NCBI GenBank assembly: GCA_950097015.1
Contig: CATNEN010000038.1
Span: forward strand, 16,946,001 to 17,010,000
DNA length: 64,000 nucleotides
Direction of reading: 5' to 3'
From: Macrostomum hystrix
Taxonomy: Eukaryota > Platyhelminthes > Macrostomidae
Shown here: piece after piece, positions 11,296 through 21,513 of the stretch
How the letters are laid out: the number at the start of each line of letters is the position of its first letter
Position numbering within the stretch: position 1 is the first letter of the stretch
Program-made: the position numbers and the translations under genes
The notes under the pieces: model-generated
What the model saw: only the letters and a program-made list of their open reading frames with translations
The model's database searches: none
Told to the model about the DNA's origin: nothing

Positions 11296-11662
11296 AATGG
11301 ACTGGTATCTAATCCTAATTGACTGGGATCTAATCCTAATTGACGGAGATCTAATCCTAATTGACTGAGATCTAATCCTAATTGACTGGGATCTAATCCT
11401 AATTGACTGGGATCTAATCCTAATTGACTGGTATCTAATCCTAATTGACTGGGATCTAATCCTAATTGACTGGGATCTAATCCTAATTGACTGAGATCTA
11501 ATCCTAATTGACTGAGATCTAATCCCAATAGACTGGGATCTAATCCTAATTGACTGGGATCTAATCCCAATTGACTGGGATCTAATCCCAATTGACTGGG
11601 ATCTAATCCCAATTGACTGGGATCTAATCCCAATTGACTGGGATCTAATCCGAATTGACTGG
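11296..11662 (+). repeat. 21-bp minisatellite, about 17 copies
   Basis: The unit is 'gggatctaatcctaattgac' plus t. The length is a multiple of three, so the - strand is open (a Gly-Leu-Asp-Pro-Ser-Gln-Leu repeat), but nothing suggests a gene. The last copies share a 'cccaattgact' variant, consistent with polar spread. Confidence 0.95.
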
Positions 11663-12606
11663 TATGTTAGATCCCCATTTTCTGTGAATAATTATCCCAT
11701 TTAGCTGGAAATCTAATCCCAGCTAAGGATCTAGGATCATGAATAAGACATTTGAGGACACTATAGTCAATAATGGGGCACTGACTGCAGTTCACTGTGA
11801 GGAATAAGGATTTAGGATTTAGGATTTAGGATTAAGCCATAGAGCGTCAAGTTCAGTGCGGTATCCAAGCAGCCTGCTGAGGATTAAAAAAAAGAATTGA
11901 GAACTGGGCTACTCAAACTTATACTCTTTCATTTAGCAGTTACCAATAGTTAAAATATGGTCTCAGGTAGAAAAGCAGGAAGAATCGCATTCACAGCAGG
12001 GTCAGAATGGCCAATTCAGAGGTCTATCTCCACTATATCTTGTGCAGTCCTTTGTGCAGTTGCAGCCAAGCAACTCAAAGCGCAGAGCAAGTGAGCAGAA
12101 AAAGTGAGCATGCAGTGCACAGGTGGGCCGAGTTGCCAACTTGGAGCCGCTGCAAGGTTCGCAGACTTACAGACCCACTATCAAAAATAAGCAAACACTA
12201 TTCGCCTAAGATTTTTATGTTTGGTGCTATTTTTCTTTTAAGTTTTCTTAAGAATGGAGTGTACATTTCATACAGAGAGATGGGAGAGAGAGAAATGAGC
12301 TGCATGCATGGCAAGACAGATAAAATGGACTCACTAATATAGTGGCACTATCTTGGCTCTTTGCCTTCAAGCAGTCACTTTAAACAGCCCCCTATAAGTG
12401 AGGCACTCATCAACCTTGCTGAGGTCTATAACTTTATCCCCCCTTTTATAGGCCGTCGCTTCCTGGCAACCAAATCCCAGAGCAGCACGTCCCCTACAGG
12501 GCCTACTAAACAGTGTGTTCCCACCCGAGAAATCAAATCACTGCTAAAAGAAATTGCCCAAGTTGGTGCGAAGGCAGAGTAATCAAACAAAAAACTAAAC
12601 TCTGGC
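11663..12606. other. Probable 5' flank/UTR of the polyQ coiled-coil gene
   Basis: The sequence runs up to the ATG at 12607. Small open frames at 12007-12342 and 12361-12582 show no family resemblance. The second ends 24 bases before the start codon and could lie in a 5' UTR. Confidence 0.35.
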
Positions 12607-12797
12607 ATGGCCGATGAGGACCAGTTAGGAGGTTCAAATTTTCTTGCCACCGCTGCGGACAACCGAATCAGCGTAGTGGCCGACCCCGACCGTTGGGAAG
12701 GACTCGAAGATGACGACAGCGATTTTGACGAGGACAGCTTGGCTGCCGGCACCGCCGCAGAGACTCCGCATCCGCAGAAGCAGAGTCTGCAACCGAT

Positions 12798-12844
<47 letters not shown>

Positions 12845-13283
12845 CAATTAGAGGATCAGGCGAGGCTGAGAATGAATCCTACAGGATGTTCCTCACTCAG
12901 AGAGAGCAGCAGCAGCAGCAGCAGCAGCCAGCAGTGAGGCAGGACCCTCCAGACGACCCAGAAAATGAAAACGATGAGGAGCGCTTTGTTGAGCAGCTGG
13001 GCTCTAAGCTGGTGCTCCAACCAAGTGCCGGCTCGCAGCAAAGATGGGCCAGCTATGACGAAGGCGCGACCGAGGAAGAGGGACCGACAGTCTCGGTTGG
13101 CTTGGACAATCCCAGACGAGGTCCGTCGCAGAGTGACAGAGGTCAGCTGCCTGCAGCTGCCGCTGAGGAGCCAGTGCCCGCAGCTCCGGCTCCAACTAGC
13201 GACACTGGGCGCAATTTTTCTGTTCGCAAGGGTGGCAAACAGCTGGCTAATTTGTTGCCTAGGAAACAGCAGCAGCCGCCGCC

Positions 13284-13319
<36 letters not shown>

Positions 13320-16300
13320 GCAGGCACAACAGAACAGACAGCCAGCAATGAGAAAGTCCGCATCGATGCCATTGGTGCCAAAAGAGGTCTACGCTGGTTA
13401 TTTGCGACTCGACTCCGGCCACATTCTGGGGCCGTTCAGGTGGATTGTCGACGAGGTCGAAGCTCCGGCCACGTTGGAAGATGGTGAATTGACAGTTTTC
13501 GCTACTTTCTCATTATTCCATTGTTACCACGACTTACTGAAGCTTACTACTCAAACACATGTGCTTGATGCGAACTGTTAGATGACCTACTCAAACACCT
13601 GTAACTGATAGGGGCTGTAGGAGGACCTACTCAAACACATGTGGTTGATGTGTACCGATGGATGACCTACTCAAACACCTGTGGTTGATGGGTACTGATG
13701 GATGACCTACTCAAACACCTGTGGTTGATGGGTACTGATGGATGACCTACTCAAACACCTGTGGTTGATGGGTACTGATGGATGACCTACTCAAACACCT
13801 GTTGTTGATGGGTACTGTTGGATGACCTACTCAAACAGCTGTACAAGGTTGGCCAGGTCTTGCATTCTCATCCAATTCAGGCCTATCCAGTAGCAGAGCA
13901 CAGCAGAGCGACACGGACAGTCTGTTCCTCCTGCTGGCCGATTCCGGTCTAGACGGCTCGGATGGCCGAGATCTCGGCAGGCAGAGATTTCTGACACGAC
14001 GGGGCCGGCTGGCTTTCGTCGATCCAAATACTGGGGCCGAGGTGACGGCAACTGGAGGTGATTGCGCTGTACACGCTAAATGTCTTGAGAACTAGAACAT
14101 TCGAACCTTAAATCTAACAGGCTGGACTAGTGTCTAACAGGCTAGTTCAGTGTCTAACAGGCTAGTTCAGTGTCTAACTGGCTAGTTCAGTGTCTAACAG
14201 GCTAGATCCTCAAATCTGACAGGCTAGATCCTCAAATCTAACAGGCTAGATCCTCAAATCTAACAGGCTAGATACTCAAATCTAACAGGCTAGATCCTCA
14301 AATCTAACAGGCTAGATCCTCAAATCTAACAGGCTAGATCCTCAAATCTAATAGGCTAGATCCTCAAATCTAACAGACTAGATCCTCAAATCTAATAGGC
14401 TAGATCCTCAAATCTAACAGGCTAGATCCTCAAATCTAACAGGCTAGATCCTCAAATCTAATAGGCTAGATCCTCAAATCTAACAGACTAGATCCTCAAA
14501 TCTAATAGGCTAGATCCTCAAATCTAACAGGCTAGATCCTCAAATCTAACAGGCTAGATCCTCAAATCTAATAGGCTAGATCCTCGAATCTAACAGGCTA
14601 GATCCTCAAATCTAATAGGCTAGATCCTCAAATCTAACAGACTAGATCCTCAAATCTAATAGGCTAGATCCTCAAATCTAACAGGCTAGATCCTCAAATC
14701 TAACAGGCTAGATCCTCAAATCTAATAGGCTAGATCCTCAAATCTAACAGACTAGATCCTCAAATCTAATAGGCTAGATCCTCGAATCTAACAGGCTAGA
14801 TCCGCGTCGAACACGTGTTTTGAAATTAAACAGGAATTAACAGCAATTAATTAACAGTTCCACTGCAACCCTCACTCAATCAGGTGCAACCAATAGTAAA
14901 GAGCCCCTGTTTGAGTCCTGGCACACTTGAACTCAAGACCAATTTGAGTTCAAGTGGTCTTCCTGTATCTCGAGATTAGACTCCTGAGTACACGCCCTCT
15001 CTTGGGAACCAAACTATTCGTAAATTGGCACGAATACTTTCTATGAAATAAAGGAAAGAAACGACGGGTCTCGGCTATGCCCGCCAGCCTGCGGGCACGA
15101 TTAGCTCACATGAGAAATCTAATGTCGTTCCGAGCCGCGCACAGACTATCGACTGTGATTCTACTCTCTAATAGTACATTTGCGCAAATGACTTATTATA
15201 CAAAAATATATCTCATTCGATTGCCTGGTCTTCATCCGACAGATCGAGCGCCACCGTTGCAGCCGATTCTACTCACAGCGAATCGTCGACTAGAACAGCT
15301 GGCAGTTGCGGCCGGAGTCGCTGAAGCTGCCGGAGTTGACGCCGAGCTCACTAGGAATCTGGCGACTGCGCTGACGGCTAGTGGGGCGTCGCTTCTGGTA
15401 ACTTTGCTGCTCTGGGAAGGCAGAGGGGATGGGAGGCAGAGGGGCTGGGAGGCAGAGGGGATGGAGGCAGAGAGGATGGGAGGCAGAGGGGCTGGGAGGC
15501 AGAGGGGATGGGAGGCAGAGGGGATGGGAGGCAGAGGGGCTGGGAGGCAGAGGGGATGGGAGGCAGAGGGGCTGGGAGGCAGAGGGGATGGAGGCAGAGG
15601 GGATGGGAGGCAGAGAGGATGGGAGGCAGAGGGGATGGAGGCAGAGGGGATGGGAGGCAGAGGGGATGGGAGGCAGAGGGGCTGGGAGGCAGAGGGGCTT
15701 GGGGGCAGAGGGGATGGAGGCAGAGGGGCTGGGAGGCAGAGGGGATGGGAGGCAGAGGGGCTGGGAGGCAGAGGGGCTTGGGGGCAGAGGGGATGGAGGC
15801 AGAGGGGATCGAGGCAGAGGGGATGGAGGCAGAGGGGATGGGGGGCAGAGGGGATGGAGGCAGAGGGGATGGGGGGCAGAGGGGATGGAGGCAGAGGGGC
15901 TGGGGGGCAGAGGGGATGGAGGCAGAGGGGATGGGAGGCAGAGGGGATGGGGGGCAGAGGGGATGGTGGCAGAGGGGCTGGGGGGCAGAGGGGCTGGGGG
16001 GCAGAGGGGATGGAGGCAGAGGGGATGGAGGCAGAGGGGATGGGAGGCAGAGGGGATGGGAGGCAGAGGGGATAGAAGCAGAGGGGATGGAGGCAGAGGG
16101 GATGGAGGCAGAGGGGATGCAGGCAGAGGGGATGGAGGCAGAGGGGATGGGAGGCAGAGGTGATGGGAGGCAGAGGGGATGGGAGGCAGAGGGGATGGAC
16201 AGCAGAGGTGATGGGCAGCAGAGGGGATGGAGGCAGAGGGGATGGGAGGCAGAGGTGATGGGAGGCAGAGGGGATGGAGGCAGAGGGGATGGGAGGCAGA

Positions 16301-19300
16301 GGGGATGGGAGGCAGAGGGGATGGAGGCAGAGGGGATGGAGGCAGAGGGGATGGAGGCAGAGGGGATGGAGGCAGAGGGGATGGGAGGCAGAGGTGATGG
16401 GAGGCAGTGGGGCTGGGAGGCAGAGGGGATGGGAGGCAGAGGGGATGGGGGGCAGAGGGGATGGAGGCAGAGGGGATGGAGGCAGAGGGGATGGAGGCAG
16501 AGGGGATGGGAGGCAGAGGGGATGGGAGGCAGAGGGGATGGGAGGCAGAGGGGATGGGGGGGCAGAGGGGATAGAGGCAGAGGGGATGGGGGGCAGAAGA
16601 GATGGAGGCAGAGGGGCTGGGGGGCAGAGGGGATGGGAGGCAGAGGGGATGGAGGCAGAGGGGATGGAGGCAGAGGGGATGGAGGCAGAGGGGATGGAGG
16701 CAGAGGGGATGGGAGGCAGAGGGGATGGGCAGCAGAGGGGATGGGAGGCAGTGGGGCTGGGAGGCAGAGGGGATGGGAGGCAGAGGGGCTGGGAGGCAGA
16801 GGGGCTTGGGGGCAGAGGGGATGGGAGGCAGAGGGGATGTGAGGCAGAGGGGATGGGAGGCAGAGGGGAGGGGGGCAGAGGGGTTGGAGGGCAGAGGGGA
16901 TGGGGGGCAGAGGGGTTGGAGGGCAGAGGGGATGGGGGCAGAGGACATGATAAACTAATCAGGAAATTTGCAGAAAAAAATATAAAGGAAAGAGACAGAA
17001 TGAGTTAGTAATTACGTAGGGTGTCCCAGAAATAGCGGGAAAAATCTATGCATCGGCAAACTGGTGAAACATCGTTTATTGAAACTCACGTCACTGATAA
17101 ATAAACATTCAGCAGTTCTAACGCTTTTTTAATCAAGTAAATATCTCAATTCATTAAAAAGTTATGGCTAAAATTAGAACAAGGGGTAAGGGGTAGAGTT
17201 ACACCAAGTCAAGGCCAGCGGAATCGGTCACGCAGCATCGCCATCGCCGTCGACTGACGACTTTTCGACGAAGTCCCCCCTTAGCTCGCAGCACTTAGTC
17301 CATCGCGTGAGAAGTGCATTGATGACATCTGCATTCACCCTTTGAATCAGTGCCTTTGTTGATGGAGAGATCGGACGGCCACGGTTGGCTGTGTCATCAG
17401 CAACGTCTGTTCGCCCATGACTGAACTCTTCAAGCCAGCGATAGACAGCACTCTTCGAGATGGCACTCACTCCGTGGATTTCAGTCAGCTGGCTTACAAT
17501 TTCACTGCCTCGCTTGCCCAATTTCCATTGGGAGTACACGAACTGGCGCTGACCTTCTTTGGACGAAACGCTAAACATCGAACGATTGAACAAGGGAAAA
17601 TGAAAAAAATCCAAACTGAACAGCGGCGTCTTGTCGAGGCGCACAAAATTCGCGAAGTCTCGTGCTTGCTGTCGTTGGTGCCACGGGTATTTCTTGCGTC
17701 AGCTTGTGCTTCTTTTGATTCTGGTGCTCACGCTTCTCTGCTCGTCTGTTGCCTTTTTCTGCTTCTGTTCACTGATGCTTTGGCTCATTTTCTTCTGTCG
17801 CAAAAATTTTGTCTAAGGACAAACGTAGGTTGGGGCCTTGACTTGGTGTAACTCTACCCCTTGTTCTAATTTTAGTCATAAATTTTTAATGAATAGAGAT
17901 ACGAGCTATTTACTTGATTAAAAAAGCGTTAAAACTGCTGAATGTTTATTTATCAGTGACGTGAGTTTCAATAAACTATGTTTCACCAGTTTGCTTGTGC
18001 ATCGATTTTTCCCGCTATTTCTGGGACACCCCTCGTAGTAAGTAAACAGATCTTAGACATTTAGTATAGTAGGATGATAGCTGGAAAGAAAGTACACAAA
18101 ATTACCCCAGAGTTAGAAAAAAACAGGAAAGTTCTGCTGTTGTTTGCACGGCATGCCTGCCTATATAAGACAGTTAAGAATAACAGCAATGAAATGAATT
18201 GCTACTTTACAAGTAGTATGTTATGATTTTGTGCATTAAATCCATTCGACCCAGATTGCCAGCGTCAGCCCAATTGAAGGCCGGCCGTCGCAGGATCGGC
18301 GTTCGAGACCGTCAGTGCAGGCCTCCGTCGTTGCCAGGAACCCTGACCTCGAGCAGATCAAGGAGCTTGAGAAGCTGGTCCAATCGTTGCGCACGGAAGT
18401 GGACTCGCTGAAGTCCGAGAACTCCGGCCTGAGAGATCGACTCAAGGCCGAGTCGTCCAAGCCGCCGCTGCCACCGTCGGCATCTACAACAGCGTCGAAA
18501 AGTCATCAACAGCAGCTGCAGGAGCAGCGTCCAATGTCGAAAAGCAGCTACCAGAGTCTGTACGAGATGCTGCAGGAGTACATGCAGGAGAATGAGACGC
18601 TGAGGACGGAGAACCTGGGCCTGGTGAAGAGCCAAGGCGACCGGCTGCGCGACCAGGACCTGCTGGCCAAGGAGAACCGTCGACTGGCCGAGCGACTCAA
18701 CAGAATGCAGCGACAGCAGGCGGCCCAGCAGAAGCCGCTGTATGTTGTGTCCAATCCGGACAGTCGAGCTTCAAGCAACCAGCAGGGCCGAGCACTGCAG
18801 CAGCAGCAGCAGCAGCAAGCAACGCCAACTGCCGCCTCGGCGGTCACGTCAACAACGGACACCCTTCTGCCGCCGATACCAACAATGCCAGAGATTCAGC
18901 AACAGCAGCAGCAGCAGCAACGCGCAGCTAGGCCGGCTTTTCCGACTCCGCCTGCCGGACAGAAGTTTCGACAATCGCCGCAATCTTTGCCGCGACAGCA
19001 ACTGCAGCAGATGCCTTACTATTATGCACCATCGTCTGACTCGCAACAGAATGCACCCTACAGCTATTACGCAACTGGTCACATCCCTGTCGGACCGCAG
19101 TACTTGCAGCAGCTGCAGCCGCCGCCTCCACCGCCGCCGCATCCGGCAGCAGCAGCTCCGGTGCACCTGCTCACGGAATCGCCACTCTATGTGCCAAAGC
19201 CTGGCGAGGTCACCTACCGAGGCAGGTTTCGGCAGGCAGCCAACAACGGCGGCAGAAGCGACGCGCGCAGGCGGGGCGGCGCGGCTGGCACGCACGCGGG

Positions 19301-19611
19301 TGAGTTTGGGGACATGAAGACCTGACGATCAAGCAGATGTCAGAGCAGATGTACACCCCCTGTGTGCGTCACCATAACCAAATGATGTGCAATTGACATT
19401 TATGACGTACACTTTGTACTTGTATCCAGCAGCGACTGTACACCAAGCCCATCTGATATGCTTTGCAGTGAAAGACGTGAACCGGTTAAACGAGAGTCTC
19501 AAATCAGAGCTAAGAGAACTGGACGGTGCAATCCAGCAGCACCAAAGGGTCAACGCCCTGCAGAGCGACATCCGCAGAAATGAGGGACGAAAAGTGCTCA
19601 AAACTTTCTAA
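12607..19611 (+). CDS. Unidentified polyQ/coiled-coil protein, five exons, 798 aa
   Basis: I do not recognise the family. Exons are 12607-13483, 13881-14057, 15243-15397, 18255-19299 and 19469-19611. Phases agree at all four joints and give exactly 799 codons including TAA. Exon 1 begins MADEDQLGGSNFLATAADN and is acidic with several polyQ runs; a more ordered stretch near its end reads EVYAGYLRLDSGHILGPFRW. Exon 2 contains RGRLAFVDPNTGAEVTATG. Exon 3 encodes an Ala/Leu-rich helix. Exon 4 opens with a predicted coiled coil (IKELEKLVQSLRTEVDSLK; then YEMLQEYMQENETLRTENL). It continues with polyQ and a Pro/Tyr-rich segment. Exon 5 adds a short charged helix (NRLNESLKSELRELDGAI) to the C terminus. 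A centrosomal or cytoskeletal scaffold is plausible from the coiled coils but unproven. Introns 1-3 carry minisatellites, and intron 3 also holds a mariner derivative. CAG-run length may be polymorphic. Confidence 0.75.
13550..13845 (+). repeat. 40-bp minisatellite in intron 1 of polyQ gene, about 7 copies
   Basis: The unit contains 'gatgacctactcaaacacct' followed by gtggttgatgggtactgatg. It fills nearly all of the intron 13484-13880 and stops about 35 bases before the acceptor. Confidence 0.93.
14105..14803 (+). repeat. 22-bp minisatellite in intron 2 of polyQ gene, about 31 copies
   Basis: The unit is 'gctagatcctcaaatctaac' plus ag, with regularly alternating aacag, atagg and aacaga variants. 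The first five copies are a distinct variant ('gctagttcagtgtctaac'). The alternation suggests multi-unit duplication steps. Confidence 0.95.
15415..16944 (+). repeat. 15/16-bp G-rich minisatellite in intron 3 of polyQ gene, about 98 copies
   Basis: Units are 'gatggaggcagaggg' or 'gatgggaggcagaggg'. It starts within 20 bases of the donor at 15398. All three forward frames and one reverse frame stay open for hundreds of codons, a consequence of composition and unit length rather than coding. The strand is strongly purine-skewed (G/A on +). Confidence 0.96.
17015..18035 (-). mobile_element. Internally deleted mariner-like element with about 200-bp inverted repeats
   Basis: The ends read inward as 'gggtgtcccagaaatagcgg' (left) and the same in reverse at the right. 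Homology between the two ends extends about 200 bp (17015-17215 and 17834-18035). Flanking TA dinucleotides at 17013-17014 and 18036-18037 fit a TA target duplication. The interior has a short - strand transposase remnant. It sits in intron 3 of the polyQ gene. Confidence 0.88.
17228..17644 (-). pseudogene. Mariner transposase remnant: N-terminal HTH joined to C-terminal tail
   Basis: The N-terminal part (FVYSQWKLGKRGSEIVSQL, then SAISKSAVYRWLEEFSHGR) resembles the helix-turn-helix DNA-binding part of mariner transposases. It is followed almost directly by RWTKCCELRGDFVEK, the typical C-terminal block. The catalytic D,D34D region is absent, so this copy cannot encode an active enzyme. It could only move if a related full-length transposase acted on its ends. 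Confidence 0.8.
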
Positions 19612-19786
19612 TTTTTCCGATTTGCCTATGGAAAAGCAACGAAAATTTGCTAGATTGTCTCCACGCAAAAGTACGTTTTCTGCTTAAAAATATACATTAA
19701 AAATGTATTTTCATATTCTTTTCTTAACAAACCTACAGGATTTATGGAATTACACTTCAAAATCTATTAATGGATGACCTGAAAAT
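19612..19786. other. 3' flank of polyQ gene
   Basis: AT-rich sequence without a clear AATAAA hexamer near the TAA stop. The polyadenylation signal is either non-canonical or beyond the minisatellite that follows. Confidence 0.35.
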
Positions 19787-20500
19787 CTATAAATATGAAA
19801 GTAGACCTAGAGATCCATGGAAGTATACCTCAGGATCCATAAAAGTAGACCTGAGGATCCATGGAAGTAGACCTAGAGATCCATGGAAGTAGACCTGAGG
19901 ATCCAAGGAAGTAGACCTAAGGATCCGTGGAAGTAGACCCAGAGATCCATGGATGTAGACCTGAGCATCCATGGAAGTAGACCCAGAGATCCATGGATGT
20001 AGACCTGAGCATCCATGGAAGTAGACCTGAGGATCCATGAAAGTAGACCTGAGCATCCATGGAAGTAGACCTTAGGATCCATGAAAGTAGACCTGAGCAT
20101 CCATGGAAGTAGACCTGAGGATCCATGAAAGTAGACCTGAGCATCCATGGAAGTAGACCTGAGGATCCATGAAAGTAGACCTGAGGATCCATGAAAGTAG
20201 ACCTGAGCATCCATGGAAGTAGACCTGAGGATCCATGAAAGTAGACCTGAGGATCCATGAAAGTAGACCTGACGATCCATGGAAGTAGACGTTAGCATCC
20301 ATGGAAGTAGACCTAAGGATCCATGGAAGTAGACCTAAGGATCCATGGAAGTAGACCTAAGGATCCATGGAAGTAGACCTAAGGATCCATGGAAGTAGAA
20401 CTGAGGATCCATGGAAGTAGACCTAAGGATCCATGGAAGTAGACCTAGAGATCCATGTGAGTAGACCCCAAGATCAATGCAAGTAGACATGGAGATCTTA
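19787..20500 (-). repeat. 22-bp minisatellite, about 32 copies
   Basis: The unit is 'ggatccatggaagtagacct' plus ga. Each unit contains the palindromes GGATCC and CCATGG. Mixed variants (gcatcc, gaaag, cctaag) recur in blocks. The - strand stays open across it but shows no sign of being a gene. Confidence 0.95.
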
Positions 20501-21079
20501 GAGTCAGATAAACTTCAGAAATAACAAACCAAGAATATTCTGTTGTTCTAGAATTTAGTTTTCGGATGTAGGATTTTCATCCCAACAAATATAAAAAAGC
20601 TGACTAGACAACCATCCATATCTTACCGTGTATATTATATTATACGTGCCACAAAAACTTTCTGCTGGAGCGATTAAGATTGAAGCATTTTTACATACTC
20701 GCAAAATTTGTCACAAAAAACTATTCAAATAATAAATGACCAGCATAAGTTTGATAATAAGAAATGCTAAAAAATGTCGATGGGAAAACTTTAACTATTA
20801 TTACTGGCGATCCTTAACACTAATTATCAAATGTTGACAATGGAAATCTTTAAGTAAAAAAAGATTTTTCTATTTTTCAAATTGTTTACCTCAATCAATC
20901 AATTATTGCAAACTTGTTTATAAGGGCAGCTATGTACAAAGCTGTTTTGACACAATGACACCAATGAAAACTGTTTTAAACAAAGCACAACATACAGATT
21001 GTTGAAAATTTACGTTGGGCTGTACAATCAAATAGATTATGGAATTGAGCCAAGTTTTGAGCATAATCAACCCTAATGC
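20501..21079. other. AT-rich spacer, nothing recognised
   Basis: Unique AT-rich DNA between the minisatellite and the degenerate 'ggtcat' repeat zone. No exon is supported. Confidence 0.4.
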
Positions 21080-21485
21080 AGTCTAGTTATTCTGTCTGGT
21101 CATCGCAGCTACTGCAACTTGTCTGATCATCAACCCTTATACCCACAGTTTTCTGCATCGACCAAAATATTCAACCAATCGTCATGAAAATCCTGAAAAC
21201 GGGCAGAATAAAATAATATAAATAAAATCTTTTTCGGGAGCTATCGTGAACTAGGCAGTGAGTATTTGAAATAGCCCTTCGTGGTCTTTCCCCAGGGCTA
21301 ACACCATAATAGTCATTTTCCTGGTCATCAACCCCGTCTCAGTCAATAGTATGGTCATAAGCTCACAATCATTTATCTGGCCATTGACCCCACGAAATAG
21401 TCATTCACCTGGTCATTTATGTGGTCATTAACCTCAGATTGGTCATTAATTTCATACTGGTCATTCATCCGGTCATTAACGCAGC
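21080..21485 (+). repeat. Degenerate 'ggtcattaacc' tandem repeat
   Basis: The motif 'ggtcatYaacc' recurs irregularly (ctggtcatcaacccc, ctggtcatttatgtggtcat, tggtcattcatccggtcat). It lies just beyond the stop codon of the zinc-finger gene, probably in its 3' UTR or downstream. It looks like an old, decayed minisatellite. Confidence 0.6.
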
Positions 21486-21513
21486 CCTGGCTAATGCCAG
21501 TTTATCAGGCAGT

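Noticed and set aside
12361-12582. 73-codon frame just before the polyQ gene as an upstream gene
   Set aside because: It ends 24 bases before the main start, lacks a recognisable domain, and is better explained as 5' UTR or flank.
15290-16948. 552-codon reverse open frame rich in Pro/Ser/Leu, and forward frames of 244-444 codons
   Set aside because: All are readings of the 15/16-bp minisatellite inside intron 3 of the polyQ gene. Several frames are open at once, which is a property of the unit, and no unique coding sequence is attached except exon 3 itself.
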